In this document: positions 15,871-23,959 of the stretch, in pieces | Numbering within the stretch: position 1 is the stretch's first letter | Layout: each line of letters starts with the position of its first letter | DNA from: Aquicoccus porphyridii | Lineage (GTDB): Bacteria; Pseudomonadota; Alphaproteobacteria; Rhodobacterales; Rhodobacteraceae | Assembly (NCBI RefSeq): GCF_008369105.1 | Contig: NZ_VINQ01000021.1 | Location: 1-60,775, forward strand | Length of the DNA stretch: 60,775 nt | Direction: 5' to 3' | Program-made: the position numbers and the translations under genes | The notes under the pieces: generated by a model | The model's input: only the letters and a program-made list of their open reading frames with translations | Told to the model about the DNA's origin: nothing | Database searches by the model: none

Positions 15871-15993
15871 ATGAAACCTCAAGCATCCGCTTTGACTGAT
15901 GATTTCGATGACCCCCTCATCACCATCGAGGAGGATGAAGAGACTCACGAAGAGGATCTCTGGTTGTCGCGTTTAGTTCCTGATTTCAATTGA
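15871..15993 (+). CDS. Possible 40-residue acidic peptide
   Basis: ATG 15871 to TGA 15993 encodes MKPQASALTDDFDDPL, then an acidic run (ITIEEDEETHEEDLWL) ending SRLVPDFN. The frame lies immediately after the perfect inverted repeat and converges on the tyrosine recombinase gene. No ribosome binding site is visible because the operator arm occupies that place, so leaderless expression would be needed. Its composition is unlike random sequence here, but it is not recognised and could be a truncated remnant. Confidence 0.35.
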   Translation: MKPQASALTDDFDDPLITIEEDEETHEEDLWLSRLVPDFN

Positions 15994-16064
15994 AGCAGTA
16001 AGCTGAAACTGAAGCGCTGGAATTTCATCTTAGCGCTTCACCAACGCGTCAAGATTCCTGAGCT

Positions 16065-17204
16065 TCACAGCCCTGCGGCTTTGGTCAGGTTCACCCTGAA
16101 CCTGTCGCGCCTGCGCTGGTAGCGCCGGGTCATCTCGGCCGACGCATGTCCGAGTTGCTTTTGAACATAACGCTCATCAACCTCTGCCGACGAGGCGAGC
16201 CCGGCGCGCAAGGAATGGCCAGAGAACATTGCCAGCCGTTTGGCTTCCGGCAAATCGGATCTGACGCCGCTCTTCAGAACGGTTGCTTTGATCAGCCGTG
16301 CGACGTGCTTGTCGGAAAGGCGGGCCTCGAGCGCACGTTTGCCATCCCGCGATGTTCGCACGAAGACCGGCCCGAAGTCGATCTTTGCAAAATACAGCCA
16401 TTGCTCAAGTGCGTGGACAGGACAGGTCTGGTCGCTTGAGCCGCGCCCGACCTCGACCTCGCGCCACCCGGTCTTGGCGTTCAGCGTCAGCAGAGCGCCA
16501 TCTTCGAAAATCTCGATCCAACCGCCGGAGTCCGGTGTATCATCCTTGTGCACGTCAAGGCTCACGATCTCGGAGCGACGGAGACCTCCAGCATAGCCCA
16601 GAAGTAAGGTCGCCCGGTCTCGAAGCCCGCGGAGATCATAGGGAAGGGTGCCCACCATGGCCTGGATGTCATCGGGCAGGATCGCTTCCTTCTGAACCGG
16701 CGGACGCGCGTGTCTGCGCCTAATCCCGGCCAGAACGGTGGCGACATGGCGGTCCTTGCGATCAAGAGTGAACCCGCGCTGCCTGTAGTTCCAAGCGAGG
16801 CCGGAGAGGCGCCGCTCAATGGTGGAGACCGAGAGAGCAGGGGCCTTACCAGTCGCGGCGGCCAGGTCCGCCACATAGAGCCCGACCATCTCGGGCGAGG
16901 GGGGCAGGGGATCCGTCCCTTTCAACCGGCACCAACGGGTGAAGTGTTTCCAGTCGGCCGAGTAGGCCTTATTGGTGTTCTCAGCTGTTGAGGCCTCGGC
17001 GTAGTCGCGCGCGGTGTCGATCAGCCGGTCGAGCGCGCCGGAGCCGGCCACATGAGCGGGCAGAGCGATTGAGGCTCGGTCCCGAGAGGTTCTCTCGTCG
17101 TGTTCGTCACTGTTCAGCGAGTCATAGGACGCTGAGCTCGAAATCTCTGCGTCAGACGCGTCGGAATCCTCGATTCTGGTGCCGTTATTCGTGAGACTGC
17201 TCAT
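16065..17204 (-). CDS. Tyrosine recombinase / phage-type integrase
   Basis: The 379-residue protein has a low-complexity Ser/Asp-rich N-terminus (1-45), a SAM-like core-binding domain (about 60-165, STAENTNKAYSADWKHF) and a catalytic domain with GGLRRSEI (Arg209), HSLR (His330, Arg333), GHAS (His353) and Tyr362 in MTRRYQRR. All main catalytic residues are present. It could integrate, excise or resolve DNA; the neighbouring tniABQ modules lack a resolvase, so it may resolve their cointegrates, which is inference. The start codon at 17204 coincides with the first base of a TGTCG transposon-like end, so the natural N-terminus may have been altered. Confidence 0.88.
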   Translation of the reverse strand: MSSLTNNGTRIEDSDASDAEISSSASYDSLNSDEHDERTSRDRASIALPAHVAGSGALDRLIDTARDYAEASTAENTNKAYSADWKHFTRWCRLKGTDPLPPSPEMVGLYVADLAAATGKAPALSVSTIERRLSGLAWNYRQRGFTLDRKDRHVATVLAGIRRRHARPPVQKEAILPDDIQAMVGTLPYDLRGLRDRATLLLGYAGGLRRSEIVSLDVHKDDTPDSGGWIEIFEDGALLTLNAKTGWREVEVGRGSSDQTCPVHALEQWLYFAKIDFGPVFVRTSRDGKRALEARLSDKHVARLIKATVLKSGVRSDLPEAKRLAMFSGHSLRAGLASSAEVDERYVQKQLGHASAEMTRRYQRRRDRFRVNLTKAAGL

Positions 17205-17316
17205 GTCGTTCTTGTTCCATTGGTGGACACTAACGTATTGATATCATTATGTTCATGTTCTTGTTTCATTCCCGGATTATAGTTTCATTATCGGACATAA
17301 GACACTTATTTTCCGG
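17204..17316 (+). repeat. Left end of a tni-type transposon (module a) with iterons
   Basis: TGTCG at 17204 is followed by repeated boxes of the type TTGTTyCATT-CCGG: near 17211, 17260 (TTGTTTCATTCCCGG), 17281 (GTTTCATTATCGG) and 17303. Tn5053/Tn7-like elements begin 5'-TGT and carry several transposase-binding boxes per end. No matching right end was found, so the element is incomplete. Confidence 0.5.
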
Positions 17317-17324
17317 GTTTGGCC

Positions 17325-17480
17325 ATGGTCGATCGATCAGACATCAACGCCGTCGACGATGCAGCATGGGAACAGGCGGTCGCGCGAGAAGCTGTGATCC
17401 GCCGCCTTGCAAGCAAGGCTTCACCGGACCGCGCCGAATTTCTCAAGGCCTGCCGCGATCTTGGTCTCAAGCGCTCCCGC
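17325..17480 (+). pseudogene. tniA: tniA 5' remnant (module a)
   Basis: ATG 17325 opens MVDRSDINAVDDAAWEQAV, then FLKACRDLGLKRSR, which is the N-terminal helix-turn-helix region of a TniA-type transposase. After about 52 codons the sequence changes abruptly near 17476-17484 into the early part of tniB in another frame. A single internal deletion has removed nearly all of tniA, including the DDE catalytic domain. Confidence 0.7.
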
Positions 17481-18346
17481 TTGAGCGCATCGCCTGGATC
17501 CGGGCCGACCGCTGGATTGGATTCGAGCAGTCCGGGGCAGCCCTGGCACGTCTGGAGAATCTGCTGACCTATCCGCCGCGTGACCGGATGCCGTGCTTGT
17601 TGATCTATGGCGAAACTGGCATGGGAAAGACCAAGATCGTGCGCAAGTTCGAACGTGATCACCCGCCGAAGTTCAGCCAGGTGACCGGCGTTGACCACCG
17701 CCCGGTGGTTGTCGCGCAGGTGCCTTCTGAGCCCATCGAGCGCGATCTCTACCGCGAACTCATGGCCAGCATGGGTGCGCCGGCAATGGTGGGCGGCACG
17801 CTCGCCCGCGAGAAGGATATCTGCCGGTCGTTGCTGCGGACCGTAGGGGCTAAGATGATCATTCTCGACGAGGTGAACGGCATGCTGGCCGGCACCTTCC
17901 GGCAACAGCGCATCTTTCTCAATGCGATCCGGTTTCTGGCCAATGACCTGCGGATTCCACTGGTTTGTGCCGGCACGGATCTGGCACGGCAGGCCCTGCT
18001 GACCGATGCACAACTGGCCGAGCGCTTCGAGGCGTTCCATCTCAAGCCCTGGCAGAACGATGCCGCCTTCGCCGGGCTCCTGAAAAGCTTCGAACGCATC
18101 CTGCCCTTGCGCGAGGCCTCCGATCTGAACAGCGGGGAGGCCAGAGAGCGGATTCACAAGCTGACCTCGGGCGTGACGGCGCGTATCTTCCGCCTGATCG
18201 AAACGGCGGCGGAAGATGCGGTCCGGTCGGGGAAGGAGCGCCTCGACGCGGATAGTTTTGGCGACAATTTGGTGCTGCCGCTGGTCTCGATGACCCAGAC
18301 CTCTCGGCGGCGGGGCAAGCCCGTGCAACAACGGGTCGGGGCATGA
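17480..18346 (+). pseudogene. tniB: tniB lacking its start (module a)
   Basis: The frame picks up at LERIAWIRADRWIGF, which aligns with about residue 20 of intact TniB. It then has MPCLLIYGETGMGKT (Walker A GETGMGKT), KMIILDEVNGM (Walker B) and RIPLVCAGTDLARQAL, and runs to the normal C-terminus, where it overlaps tniQ. TniB is the AAA+ regulator that links transposase and target DNA, like TnsC. The tniA-tniB deletion removed the start codon and put the upstream tniA frame out of phase, so expression is unlikely unless an internal start is used. Confidence 0.7.
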
Positions 18347-19398
18347 TGGTGTCGGCCCGACTGCCCGTCGCGCCGCGTCCGTTCATGGACGAACTGCTCT
18401 CGTCCTGGATGGCGCGGGTCGCCGCGCGCTACGGGTCGGAGCCGCGAGAGCTGATGGTGTACCTGGCGGGGCAGGGGGGTAGAGACGCAGGCGCGCGGCA
18501 GGTTGACGATGTGGCGCCGGATATGGAGTTGCTCAGGCTTTGGGCTCAGGCTTGCAGGATCGATCCGGAACGGCTTCGGCGCAGGTCACTGGCTTCCCGA
18601 TATCCTGATCGGCCGGAGGGCTGGTTGCTGACCGAGATTGTGCCGGTTTGTCTTGCCTGTTTCGATGCTGATGTTGCTGCCTGTCGCGATGCCTATCTGC
18701 GGGGGCATTGGCGTTTGGCGGAACAGGTGGGTTGCCCGGCGCACCGGACAATGTTCCTGGACCTCTGTCCCACTTGTCGCGGCCGGCTGCGGCCTTCCTT
18801 TCGCTTGCTGAACGGCATGCTGCGCCCCTTCTGTCGCAAGTGCGACGCCGTTCTGACCAGCAGGGGAGGGGAGGAGGGTTCATCGAAGAGGGATTTCGCC
18901 ATTGGTGTCCTCGAGTTCCAACGTCAGATCAGTAGGATCATCAGACGTGACCCAAGCCGCCTTGTTCGCCTCGAGCAAGCAATTCGTACTCTGTGGGCAC
19001 CGCTCGATCGCGACGGCGCGACTAGACCGGTCCTTGCACTCTGGTTCGAGCAATCGGGATGGAATTGCCCTTATGAGGCTCGCGCTGCCGTGGGTAGCTC
19101 TGCGCCACTCCAGCATCTCTCGGTGCGCTGGCGGGCTCTGACGCTGGTGATCTTGCATTATCTTTTCGGGGCAGAACTCGTGCCTGGCGCGGTCCTGCCG
19201 GAGGCTGCCCTCGTCCTGTTTCGGCGTGCGGCCCCTATGCCGTGGCTGGCGCAAAGTCGAGATGCGCGGAACCGCAAAGGAAAGCGCACGATTGAAGCCA
19301 GCGCAGAACGAGTCCACAGATTGAGCAAGAGGCCGGTCCACCGATTAAATGGAAATTTCCTCGACGAGAGAGGCGATTTCGGCCGAATCCACCCATGA
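18343..19398 (+). CDS. tniQ: TniQ-family protein (module a)
   Basis: The 351-residue protein starts at an ATGATG that overlaps the tniB stop (4 bases). It has the TniQ N-terminal signature RPFMDELLSSWMARVA, then cysteine pairs of the zinc-binding region: VCLACF, GCPAH, LCPTCRGRL and FCRKCD. TniQ/TnsD proteins help choose or license the insertion site. The C-terminus ends 5 bases before the left end of the next transposon and may be cut by it. With tniA gone, this gene is probably an orphan. Confidence 0.75.
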   Translation: MMVSARLPVAPRPFMDELLSSWMARVAARYGSEPRELMVYLAGQGGRDAGARQVDDVAPDMELLRLWAQACRIDPERLRRRSLASRYPDRPEGWLLTEIVPVCLACFDADVAACRDAYLRGHWRLAEQVGCPAHRTMFLDLCPTCRGRLRPSFRLLNGMLRPFCRKCDAVLTSRGGEEGSSKRDFAIGVLEFQRQISRIIRRDPSRLVRLEQAIRTLWAPLDRDGATRPVLALWFEQSGWNCPYEARAAVGSSAPLQHLSVRWRALTLVILHYLFGAELVPGAVLPEAALVLFRRAAPMPWLAQSRDARNRKGKRTIEASAERVHRLSKRPVHRLNGNFLDERGDFGRIHP

Positions 19399-19403
19399 AA
19401 CTA

Positions 19404-19530
19404 TGTCGGTCTGCCGGAATTTCTGAGACTACGTTTCATTTGTTTTCAATAGCTTGCCTGTGTCGCATTTCTGAAACCGATTCAGGGTATGTGAGACTGG
19501 ACGCCAAATTGAGTCACCATTGGTGAGACC
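19404..19530. repeat. Left-end iterons of module b
   Basis: At least three boxes related to CCGGwATTtcTGAGACT occur: 19414-19430 (CCGGAATTTCTGAGACT), 19464-19478 (GCATTTCTGAAACC) and 19484-19500 (GGGTATGTGAGACTGG), with a weaker fourth near 19511-19530. They are likely TniA binding sites. Confidence 0.6.
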
Positions 19531-19557
19531 ATCCGGTATCCGTACACTGAGTAAGTT

Positions 19558-21204
19558 ATGTCCGATAATTTTCCGGCTGACAAGGATTGGGAAGAGGCCG
19601 AGTACCGCGCCCGGGTGCTCGCGGAGCTGCCGGTCCAGCTCACTCAGGGCAATGTCGACTGGGCCATGCGCCAGTTGAATGTCAGCCGATCCACGCTCTT
19701 TCGTCTGGTGAAGCAGTTCCGCGAAGACTGGCGGACCAGTGCACTGCTACGGGATACCCGGGGGCCCAAACCGGGCATGCAGCCCCTGGACCCGGCGGTG
19801 GAAGCGATCGTGTCCCGCCATTTCAAGGGGCTTTATGCCACCCGCCGCAAACCGACCAGGACGCGGTTCTGGCGGGAGGTCGCCGCCGATTGTCGGGCTC
19901 AAGGGCTGGCACCGCCCTCGATCCGGCGTTTGGGCCGCTGGCTTGAGCAACATGACCAAGCTAAACTGATGGCCCGGCGAGAGGGCAAGGATAAGGCCGA
20001 GCGGCGCTATCTGGCCACGCCTGGGGTACTGGCGGCCAACGATCCGCTGGATATCGTCCAGATCGACCACACCAAGGCCGATGTGACAGTGGTCGACCCG
20101 GTGACGCGACGCCCACTCGGCCGGCCGACGCTGACGGTCGCGATCGACGTGAATACCCGCATGGTTCTGGGGTTTTACCTGTCGCTGGAGCCCCCATCGC
20201 TACTGGCCGTCGCACTGTGTCTGACCCATGCGGTTATGGACAAGTCGCATTGGCTCACAGCGCGTGGAATCAGCACGGATTGGCCAACGCGGGGCATCCC
20301 GAACGCGATTTACGTGGACAATGGCGCGGAGTTCCATGCCCGGGCTTTTCAGCTTGCCTGTTCCGAATACCAGATCGACCTGCAGTACCGCCCGCCCGGC
20401 ACGCCGCGCTATGGCGGGCATATCGAGCGGCTGATCGGCACGATGATGGGGGCGGTGCACCTGTTGCCGGGGTCGCATTTCTCGAACATTTTCGAGCGCG
20501 GCGACCTCGACGCCGAAGCCGAGGCGGTGATGACGCTCGATGAGCTGGAAACCTGGCTCGCTCTCGAGATCACCGGCTCCTACCATGCGCGGGTCCACAG
20601 CGCGCTGGAAACCACACCTTCTGCAGCCTGGGCGGCCAAGGTAGATGGGGCGCGGTTGCGCATGCCGGCCAATCTCAGGCAGTTCTTGGTCGATTTCCTG
20701 CCCTCAGAGCAGCGCGTTTTGCAGCGCGATGGCTTTCATCTCTTCCACATCCGCTACTGGTCGGACGAGCTGCGCTGGCTGATGGGCCGGGAAAGCCGCA
20801 AGTTCACGCTCAAATACGACCCGCGCGATCTTTCGCGCCTCTTCGTGCTGACAGAGAACGGAATCATTGAAGCCCGACCGGCGGATCTGACACGGCCTGC
20901 GATCACGCTCTGGGAGCACCGCGCGGCGCGACGGGCTTTGCGTGAGGCCGGGCGCCGGTCGGTAGATGAGGACCTGATTTTCAGGACGATCGAAGCGCAG
21001 CGCGACCTCGTCGACAGCGCCGAGCGACAGACCAAGGCGATACGGCGCCATCAGGCGCGGCGGGCGCATCTCGCACCTCTGCCGATGATCGATGTGACAC
21101 CGGATATCGCCGTGCGAGAAGCCCTGCCTGCGCCGGAAGGGGAGGGGAGCCCGTTCCTCAGCCATCCCGGCTTCAAGGTCGAGGAGTGGTACGAGGATGA
21201 CTGA
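19558..21204 (+). CDS. tniA: TniA DDE transposase (module b)
   Basis: The 548-residue protein has an N-terminal helix-turn-helix (DWAMRQLNVSRSTLFRLVKQ, 34-53) and a retroviral-integrase-type core with Asp170 (DIVQIDHTKADV), Asp254 (IYVDNGAEFHA) and Glu290 (GGHIERLIG). The D-35-E spacing is canonical. A Mu-transposase-like C-terminal domain follows (about 385-450, VLQRDGFHLFHIRYW). TniA cuts the transposon ends and joins them to the target. It is length-typical, ATG-started and overlaps tniB by 8 bases. All catalytic residues are present. Confidence 0.93.
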   Translation: MSDNFPADKDWEEAEYRARVLAELPVQLTQGNVDWAMRQLNVSRSTLFRLVKQFREDWRTSALLRDTRGPKPGMQPLDPAVEAIVSRHFKGLYATRRKPTRTRFWREVAADCRAQGLAPPSIRRLGRWLEQHDQAKLMARREGKDKAERRYLATPGVLAANDPLDIVQIDHTKADVTVVDPVTRRPLGRPTLTVAIDVNTRMVLGFYLSLEPPSLLAVALCLTHAVMDKSHWLTARGISTDWPTRGIPNAIYVDNGAEFHARAFQLACSEYQIDLQYRPPGTPRYGGHIERLIGTMMGAVHLLPGSHFSNIFERGDLDAEAEAVMTLDELETWLALEITGSYHARVHSALETTPSAAWAAKVDGARLRMPANLRQFLVDFLPSEQRVLQRDGFHLFHIRYWSDELRWLMGRESRKFTLKYDPRDLSRLFVLTENGIIEARPADLTRPAITLWEHRAARRALREAGRRSVDEDLIFRTIEAQRDLVDSAERQTKAIRRHQARRAHLAPLPMIDVTPDIAVREALPAPEGEGSPFLSHPGFKVEEWYEDD

Positions 21205-22075
21205 GTTCCTGCATCTCTATCCGGGGGCCGGCAAGATCGCCGCGCTCGGCACCGAGGAGCGCATTCACCGGATTCGCGCCGACCGCTGGATCTCCTATCC
21301 CAGGGCCGAGGCCGCCTTGGAGAAGCTGGAAACGCTGATGTCGTTTCCCGAGCGCGCCCGCATGCCCAACCTGCTCATTGTCGGTGACAGCGGCATGGGC
21401 AAGACGATGATCATCGAGAAGTTCACCCGCGATCACGCATCGAGCTTCGACGAGACCAGCGGACGGCTGCATATGCCGGTCGTCGCCGTGCAGATGGTGT
21501 CTGGGCCTGATGAATCACGCTTCTACCGCCGAATCCTGGCGGCGATTGGCGCCCCGGAGCCGCCGCAGGCGACACTGTCTGTGCTGGAAAGCCTGGCCTT
21601 GCGTCTGCTCGCCGAATTGCGTCCGGGGATGCTGGTCATCGACGAGATCCACAGCCTGCAGGCGGGGACGATCCGCGAACAGGCGCGATTCCTGAACATG
21701 CTGCGCTTCCTGGGCAACGAGCTGCGCATCCCGCTGGTCTGTGTCGGTACGGCGCAGGCTCGCAACGCGCTGCGCACCGATGATCAACTGGTGCGCCGTT
21801 TCGAGGCCTTCGCGTTGCCGCCTTGGCGCGAGGGCGAGGATCTGAACGGGCTGATGAGCACGCTCACGCGCACGCTGCCGCTTCGGCGCCAAAGCCAGAT
21901 CGACGAGAAGGCACTCACGCGGATGATCAAGGTGACGGGCGGCATCACCTCGGCCATCTTTTCGATCTTGTCGCAGTTGGCGATCGCCGCCATCGAAAGC
22001 GGCGAGGAACGCATCCTCTCGCGCGATATTCTGGGCGGCGACCGGTTGCAGGCGGTCCTGGGAGAGCCGGTGTGA
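21197..22075 (+). CDS. tniB: TniB AAA+ transposition regulator (module b)
   Basis: The 292-residue protein has ERIHRIRADRWI near the N-terminus, Walker A GDSGMGKT (63-70), Walker B GMLVIDEIHSL (144-154) and a sensor region ELRIPLVCVGTAQA. TniB, like TnsC and MuB, uses ATP to load on target DNA, recruit TniA and prevent insertion near an existing copy. It overlaps tniA upstream (8 bases) and tniQ downstream (GTGA), so all three are coupled. Confidence 0.92.
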   Translation: MTEFLHLYPGAGKIAALGTEERIHRIRADRWISYPRAEAALEKLETLMSFPERARMPNLLIVGDSGMGKTMIIEKFTRDHASSFDETSGRLHMPVVAVQMVSGPDESRFYRRILAAIGAPEPPQATLSVLESLALRLLAELRPGMLVIDEIHSLQAGTIREQARFLNMLRFLGNELRIPLVCVGTAQARNALRTDDQLVRRFEAFALPPWREGEDLNGLMSTLTRTLPLRRQSQIDEKALTRMIKVTGGITSAIFSILSQLAIAAIESGEERILSRDILGGDRLQAVLGEPV

Positions 22076-23091
22076 CGGCGCACGGGCGCCTGCCGGTTGT
22101 CTACTTCCCCGAGGCCGACGAACGTCTGTCTTCCTGGGCCGCGCGCATGGCTCCGTTTTACGCCATGACGGTTTCGGAATTCGTCGCCGCGCTTGGCCTG
22201 AAGGGGCACGACGTGTTCGACCTGGAATGGCGTCTTTCGGAAGGGCAGGGGGCTCTGATCGCGGCTCGGACCGGCCTTTCGCCCGAAGCGGTGCAGGCCA
22301 TGACTTTCCGGGAGTTGGGGGCTGCGGCGCGCATGATGATCGCGCGGAAGAGCCGGTCTGCGTGCCCGCACTGTCCCGAAGACTTGCATCGCAAAGCCGC
22401 CGCGCAGCCGTGGCGATTTCGCTGCAAGGTGCATGGTGTGGAGTTTCGGGACGCCACCGGCGAGACTCTATCCGACCGGTTCGGAGCGGATTGCTTCAAG
22501 AAACTTGAAGGGCATGCCGAGGCCGGTGCCGCCCATCTCGATGCCTGGGCGTGCGGCGCGGGGCAGGGCGACCTGAAAGCGCCCGAAGTGCTTCAAGTTC
22601 TGACGGCGCGGCATCGCCGCGCCTCGCCGCCGAACGTCGACGAGCAGCCTCGAATGTCTCTGAAAGACCGGCGGGACTATCAAGATTTTCTGACCACGCC
22701 GATCCTCCGACAGGCGCTGACAGTCGTAGTTCCCGAATACGATCAGGCGGCGCCAGTGCTTGCCAAGCCGGTGCGACCGGGTCTCCACGCCCTGGCACAG
22801 GGCTCGCTCTTGCAGTGTTTCGCGCTGACGGTCGGCATCGGGCGGATCATTGAGGATCCGGTCAAATGGGCGATCTCAGTCATGCTCGTGAGCGATGCGG
22901 AGGGGCAGGGAAGGGTCCGGCAGGCGATTAGCCCATGGCCTCTCTCGTTGAAGCGACGCATCTCGGCCCGGTTCTGGCGCGCTGAGCGCGACGAGAGAGC
23001 ACGCCAGTCTGCCGAAAAAGCCGCAAGACAACGCCAGTCTCACAAATACCGACTCATCCAGTCTCATAAATACCGGTACAGAATCTCATGA
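22072..23091 (+). CDS. tniQ: TniQ-family target-selection protein (module b)
   Basis: The protein has 340 residues from the GTG at 22072, which overlaps the tniB stop. It begins VTAHGRLPVVYFPEADERLSSWAARMA, cut here to its core DERLSSWAARMA, the TniQ signature, followed by ACPHCPEDLHRKAAAQPW and CKVHG zinc-ligand-like residues. A longer upstream frame is the antisense shadow of tniB. This TniQ differs from those of modules a and d in its N-terminal motif, suggesting a different target preference. The C-terminus (ARQRQSHKYRLIQSHKYR) is encoded by the right-end iterons of the transposon. Confidence 0.85.
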   Translation: MTAHGRLPVVYFPEADERLSSWAARMAPFYAMTVSEFVAALGLKGHDVFDLEWRLSEGQGALIAARTGLSPEAVQAMTFRELGAAARMMIARKSRSACPHCPEDLHRKAAAQPWRFRCKVHGVEFRDATGETLSDRFGADCFKKLEGHAEAGAAHLDAWACGAGQGDLKAPEVLQVLTARHRRASPPNVDEQPRMSLKDRRDYQDFLTTPILRQALTVVVPEYDQAAPVLAKPVRPGLHALAQGSLLQCFALTVGIGRIIEDPVKWAISVMLVSDAEGQGRVRQAISPWPLSLKRRISARFWRAERDERARQSAEKAARQRQSHKYRLIQSHKYRYRIS

Positions 23092-23148
23092 ACCCCAGCT
23101 CGTTTCTCATGGAAGTGCTTGAATCTCATGAATTCCGGTCATCCGACA
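23041..23148. repeat. Right-end iterons of module b
   Basis: Boxes in inverted orientation to the left end: AGTCTCACAAATACCG (about 23035), AGTCTCATAAATACCGG (about 23060), GAATCTCATGAACCCC (23081), GTTTCTCATGGAAG (about 23102) and GAATCTCATGAATTCCGG (23121), then CGACA at 23144-23148. Two boxes overlap the 3' end of tniQ. Confidence 0.65.
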
Positions 23149-23195
23149 AAAAACCCGTTAATTTTAAGACTGTGCTGCAGCATATTCCCCTATGT

Positions 23196-23216
23196 CCAAT
23201 AAGGCAAACTTATTGG
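23196..23216. repeat. Palindrome CCAATAAG/CTTATTGG
   Basis: CCAATAAG (23196-23203) and CTTATTGG (23209-23216) are perfect 8-base arms around GCAAA. A related ATAAG-aca-CTTAT occurs near 17296-17308 by the tyrosine recombinase. It could be a recombination core or an operator for the gene starting at 23296. Confidence 0.35.
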
Positions 23217-23295
23217 GCGTATAAATGAACCGCAGGGTGAGGCGGTTTGGGCATCATATAATAACTAAAGCGCCGTGAGAGACTAGTTTTGTGGC

Positions 23296-23451
23296 ATGAC
23301 CTATCAGCCTGCCGCGATCTCTGACGACTTGAATATCCTACCCAAACTGCCGACATGGGTCATCTCCGGGCGTGCCGAAACCCTTGAAACTGTGGCTTTT
23401 CGGTCCGGGGCGGCGCTGACGGTGCTGGATGCAATGGTTTCCGATCCTAGC
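23296..23451 (+). pseudogene. DUF1403-like gene, 5' fragment cut by a transposon
   Basis: ATG 23296 begins MTYQPAAISDDLNILPKL and continues RAETLETVAFRSGAALTVLD, which resembles the start of DUF1403 proteins of rhizobial and rhodobacteral plasmids. At 23452 the frame runs into the TGTCGCTGTACC end of the module c remnant and stops soon after. The 3' part was not found in the window. The family call is from memory of its N-terminal motif and is moderate. Confidence 0.5.
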
Positions 23452-23601
23452 TGTCGCTGTACCGTAATTAATCAGAATTTCGGCTGAAGTTTTCGTTTGT
23501 TTTCCGCAGCGGGCTGCACCGTTAATTTTCATATTGTACCCTTTATGAGCACACGGTCGGTTTTGTGGATAAGTACCGACCACTTGGGGCAAGGGATTGG
23601 T

Positions 23602-23958
23602 GTGGTCAGTGAGCGTCTTGCACAACATCGCGCTTCGGTTCTGCGTCCGATCCTAGAGCTTGAGAAGAAGGGTGAGCCGATCAGTGCCGCGATCGGAGGT
23701 GCTGCTTGGGAACTGGGTCTGGCGAAAGGCCATACTTAGTCCCTTTATTGCCGTTTGCGCGAGAATGATGGGCGGGCCGCAGCCAGGGTCGAAACGGATC
23801 GCACGAGAAGTTGAAAACCTGATCGTTGCGCGCCTGCGACGCTATTATCTGGTCCGCGAGCGAGCCGGTTTCCTGCGCAGTTGGCGAGAGATCCGTTCGG
23901 AATGCGACGCAAGGGGTTTTCAGCCCCCGCCGCGAAAAACGGTAAAGGCTCGGCTTGC
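23602..23958 (+). pseudogene. tniA: tniA remnant (module c)
   Basis: GTG 23602 opens VSERLAQHRASVLRPILELE and GAAWELGLAKGHT, equivalent to the start of module d TniA. A TAG then replaces the Trp codon of YTWKLYRR. After a frameshift the sequence continues YYLVRERAGFLRSWREIRSE and GFQPPPRKTVKARLA, ending at a deletion junction near 23958. The catalytic domain is absent. Confidence 0.7.
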
Positions 23959-23959
23959 A

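Larger units (their letters stand above)
19404..23148 (+). mobile_element. Complete tniA-tniB-tniQ transposon (module b)
   Basis: The left end TGTCGGTCTGCCGGAATT (19404) matches the reverse complement of the right end TGTCGGATGACCGGAATT (ending 23148). Length is 3745 bases, holding three overlapping genes and no resolvase. The 5-base flanks (AACTA and AAAAA) do not match, so there is no visible target duplication. The Tn5053/Tn402 family normally carries tniR; its absence and the nearby tyrosine recombinase are notable. Confidence 0.75.

Noticed and set aside
17306-18331. Minus-strand open frame of 341 codons over tniB of module a
   Set aside because: Antisense shadow: the plus strand carries Walker A and B of TniB here.
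19404-23148. Repeats at the transposon ends as a CRISPR array
   Set aside because: The boxes are irregularly spaced, diverged and inverted between ends, as expected for transposase-binding sites.
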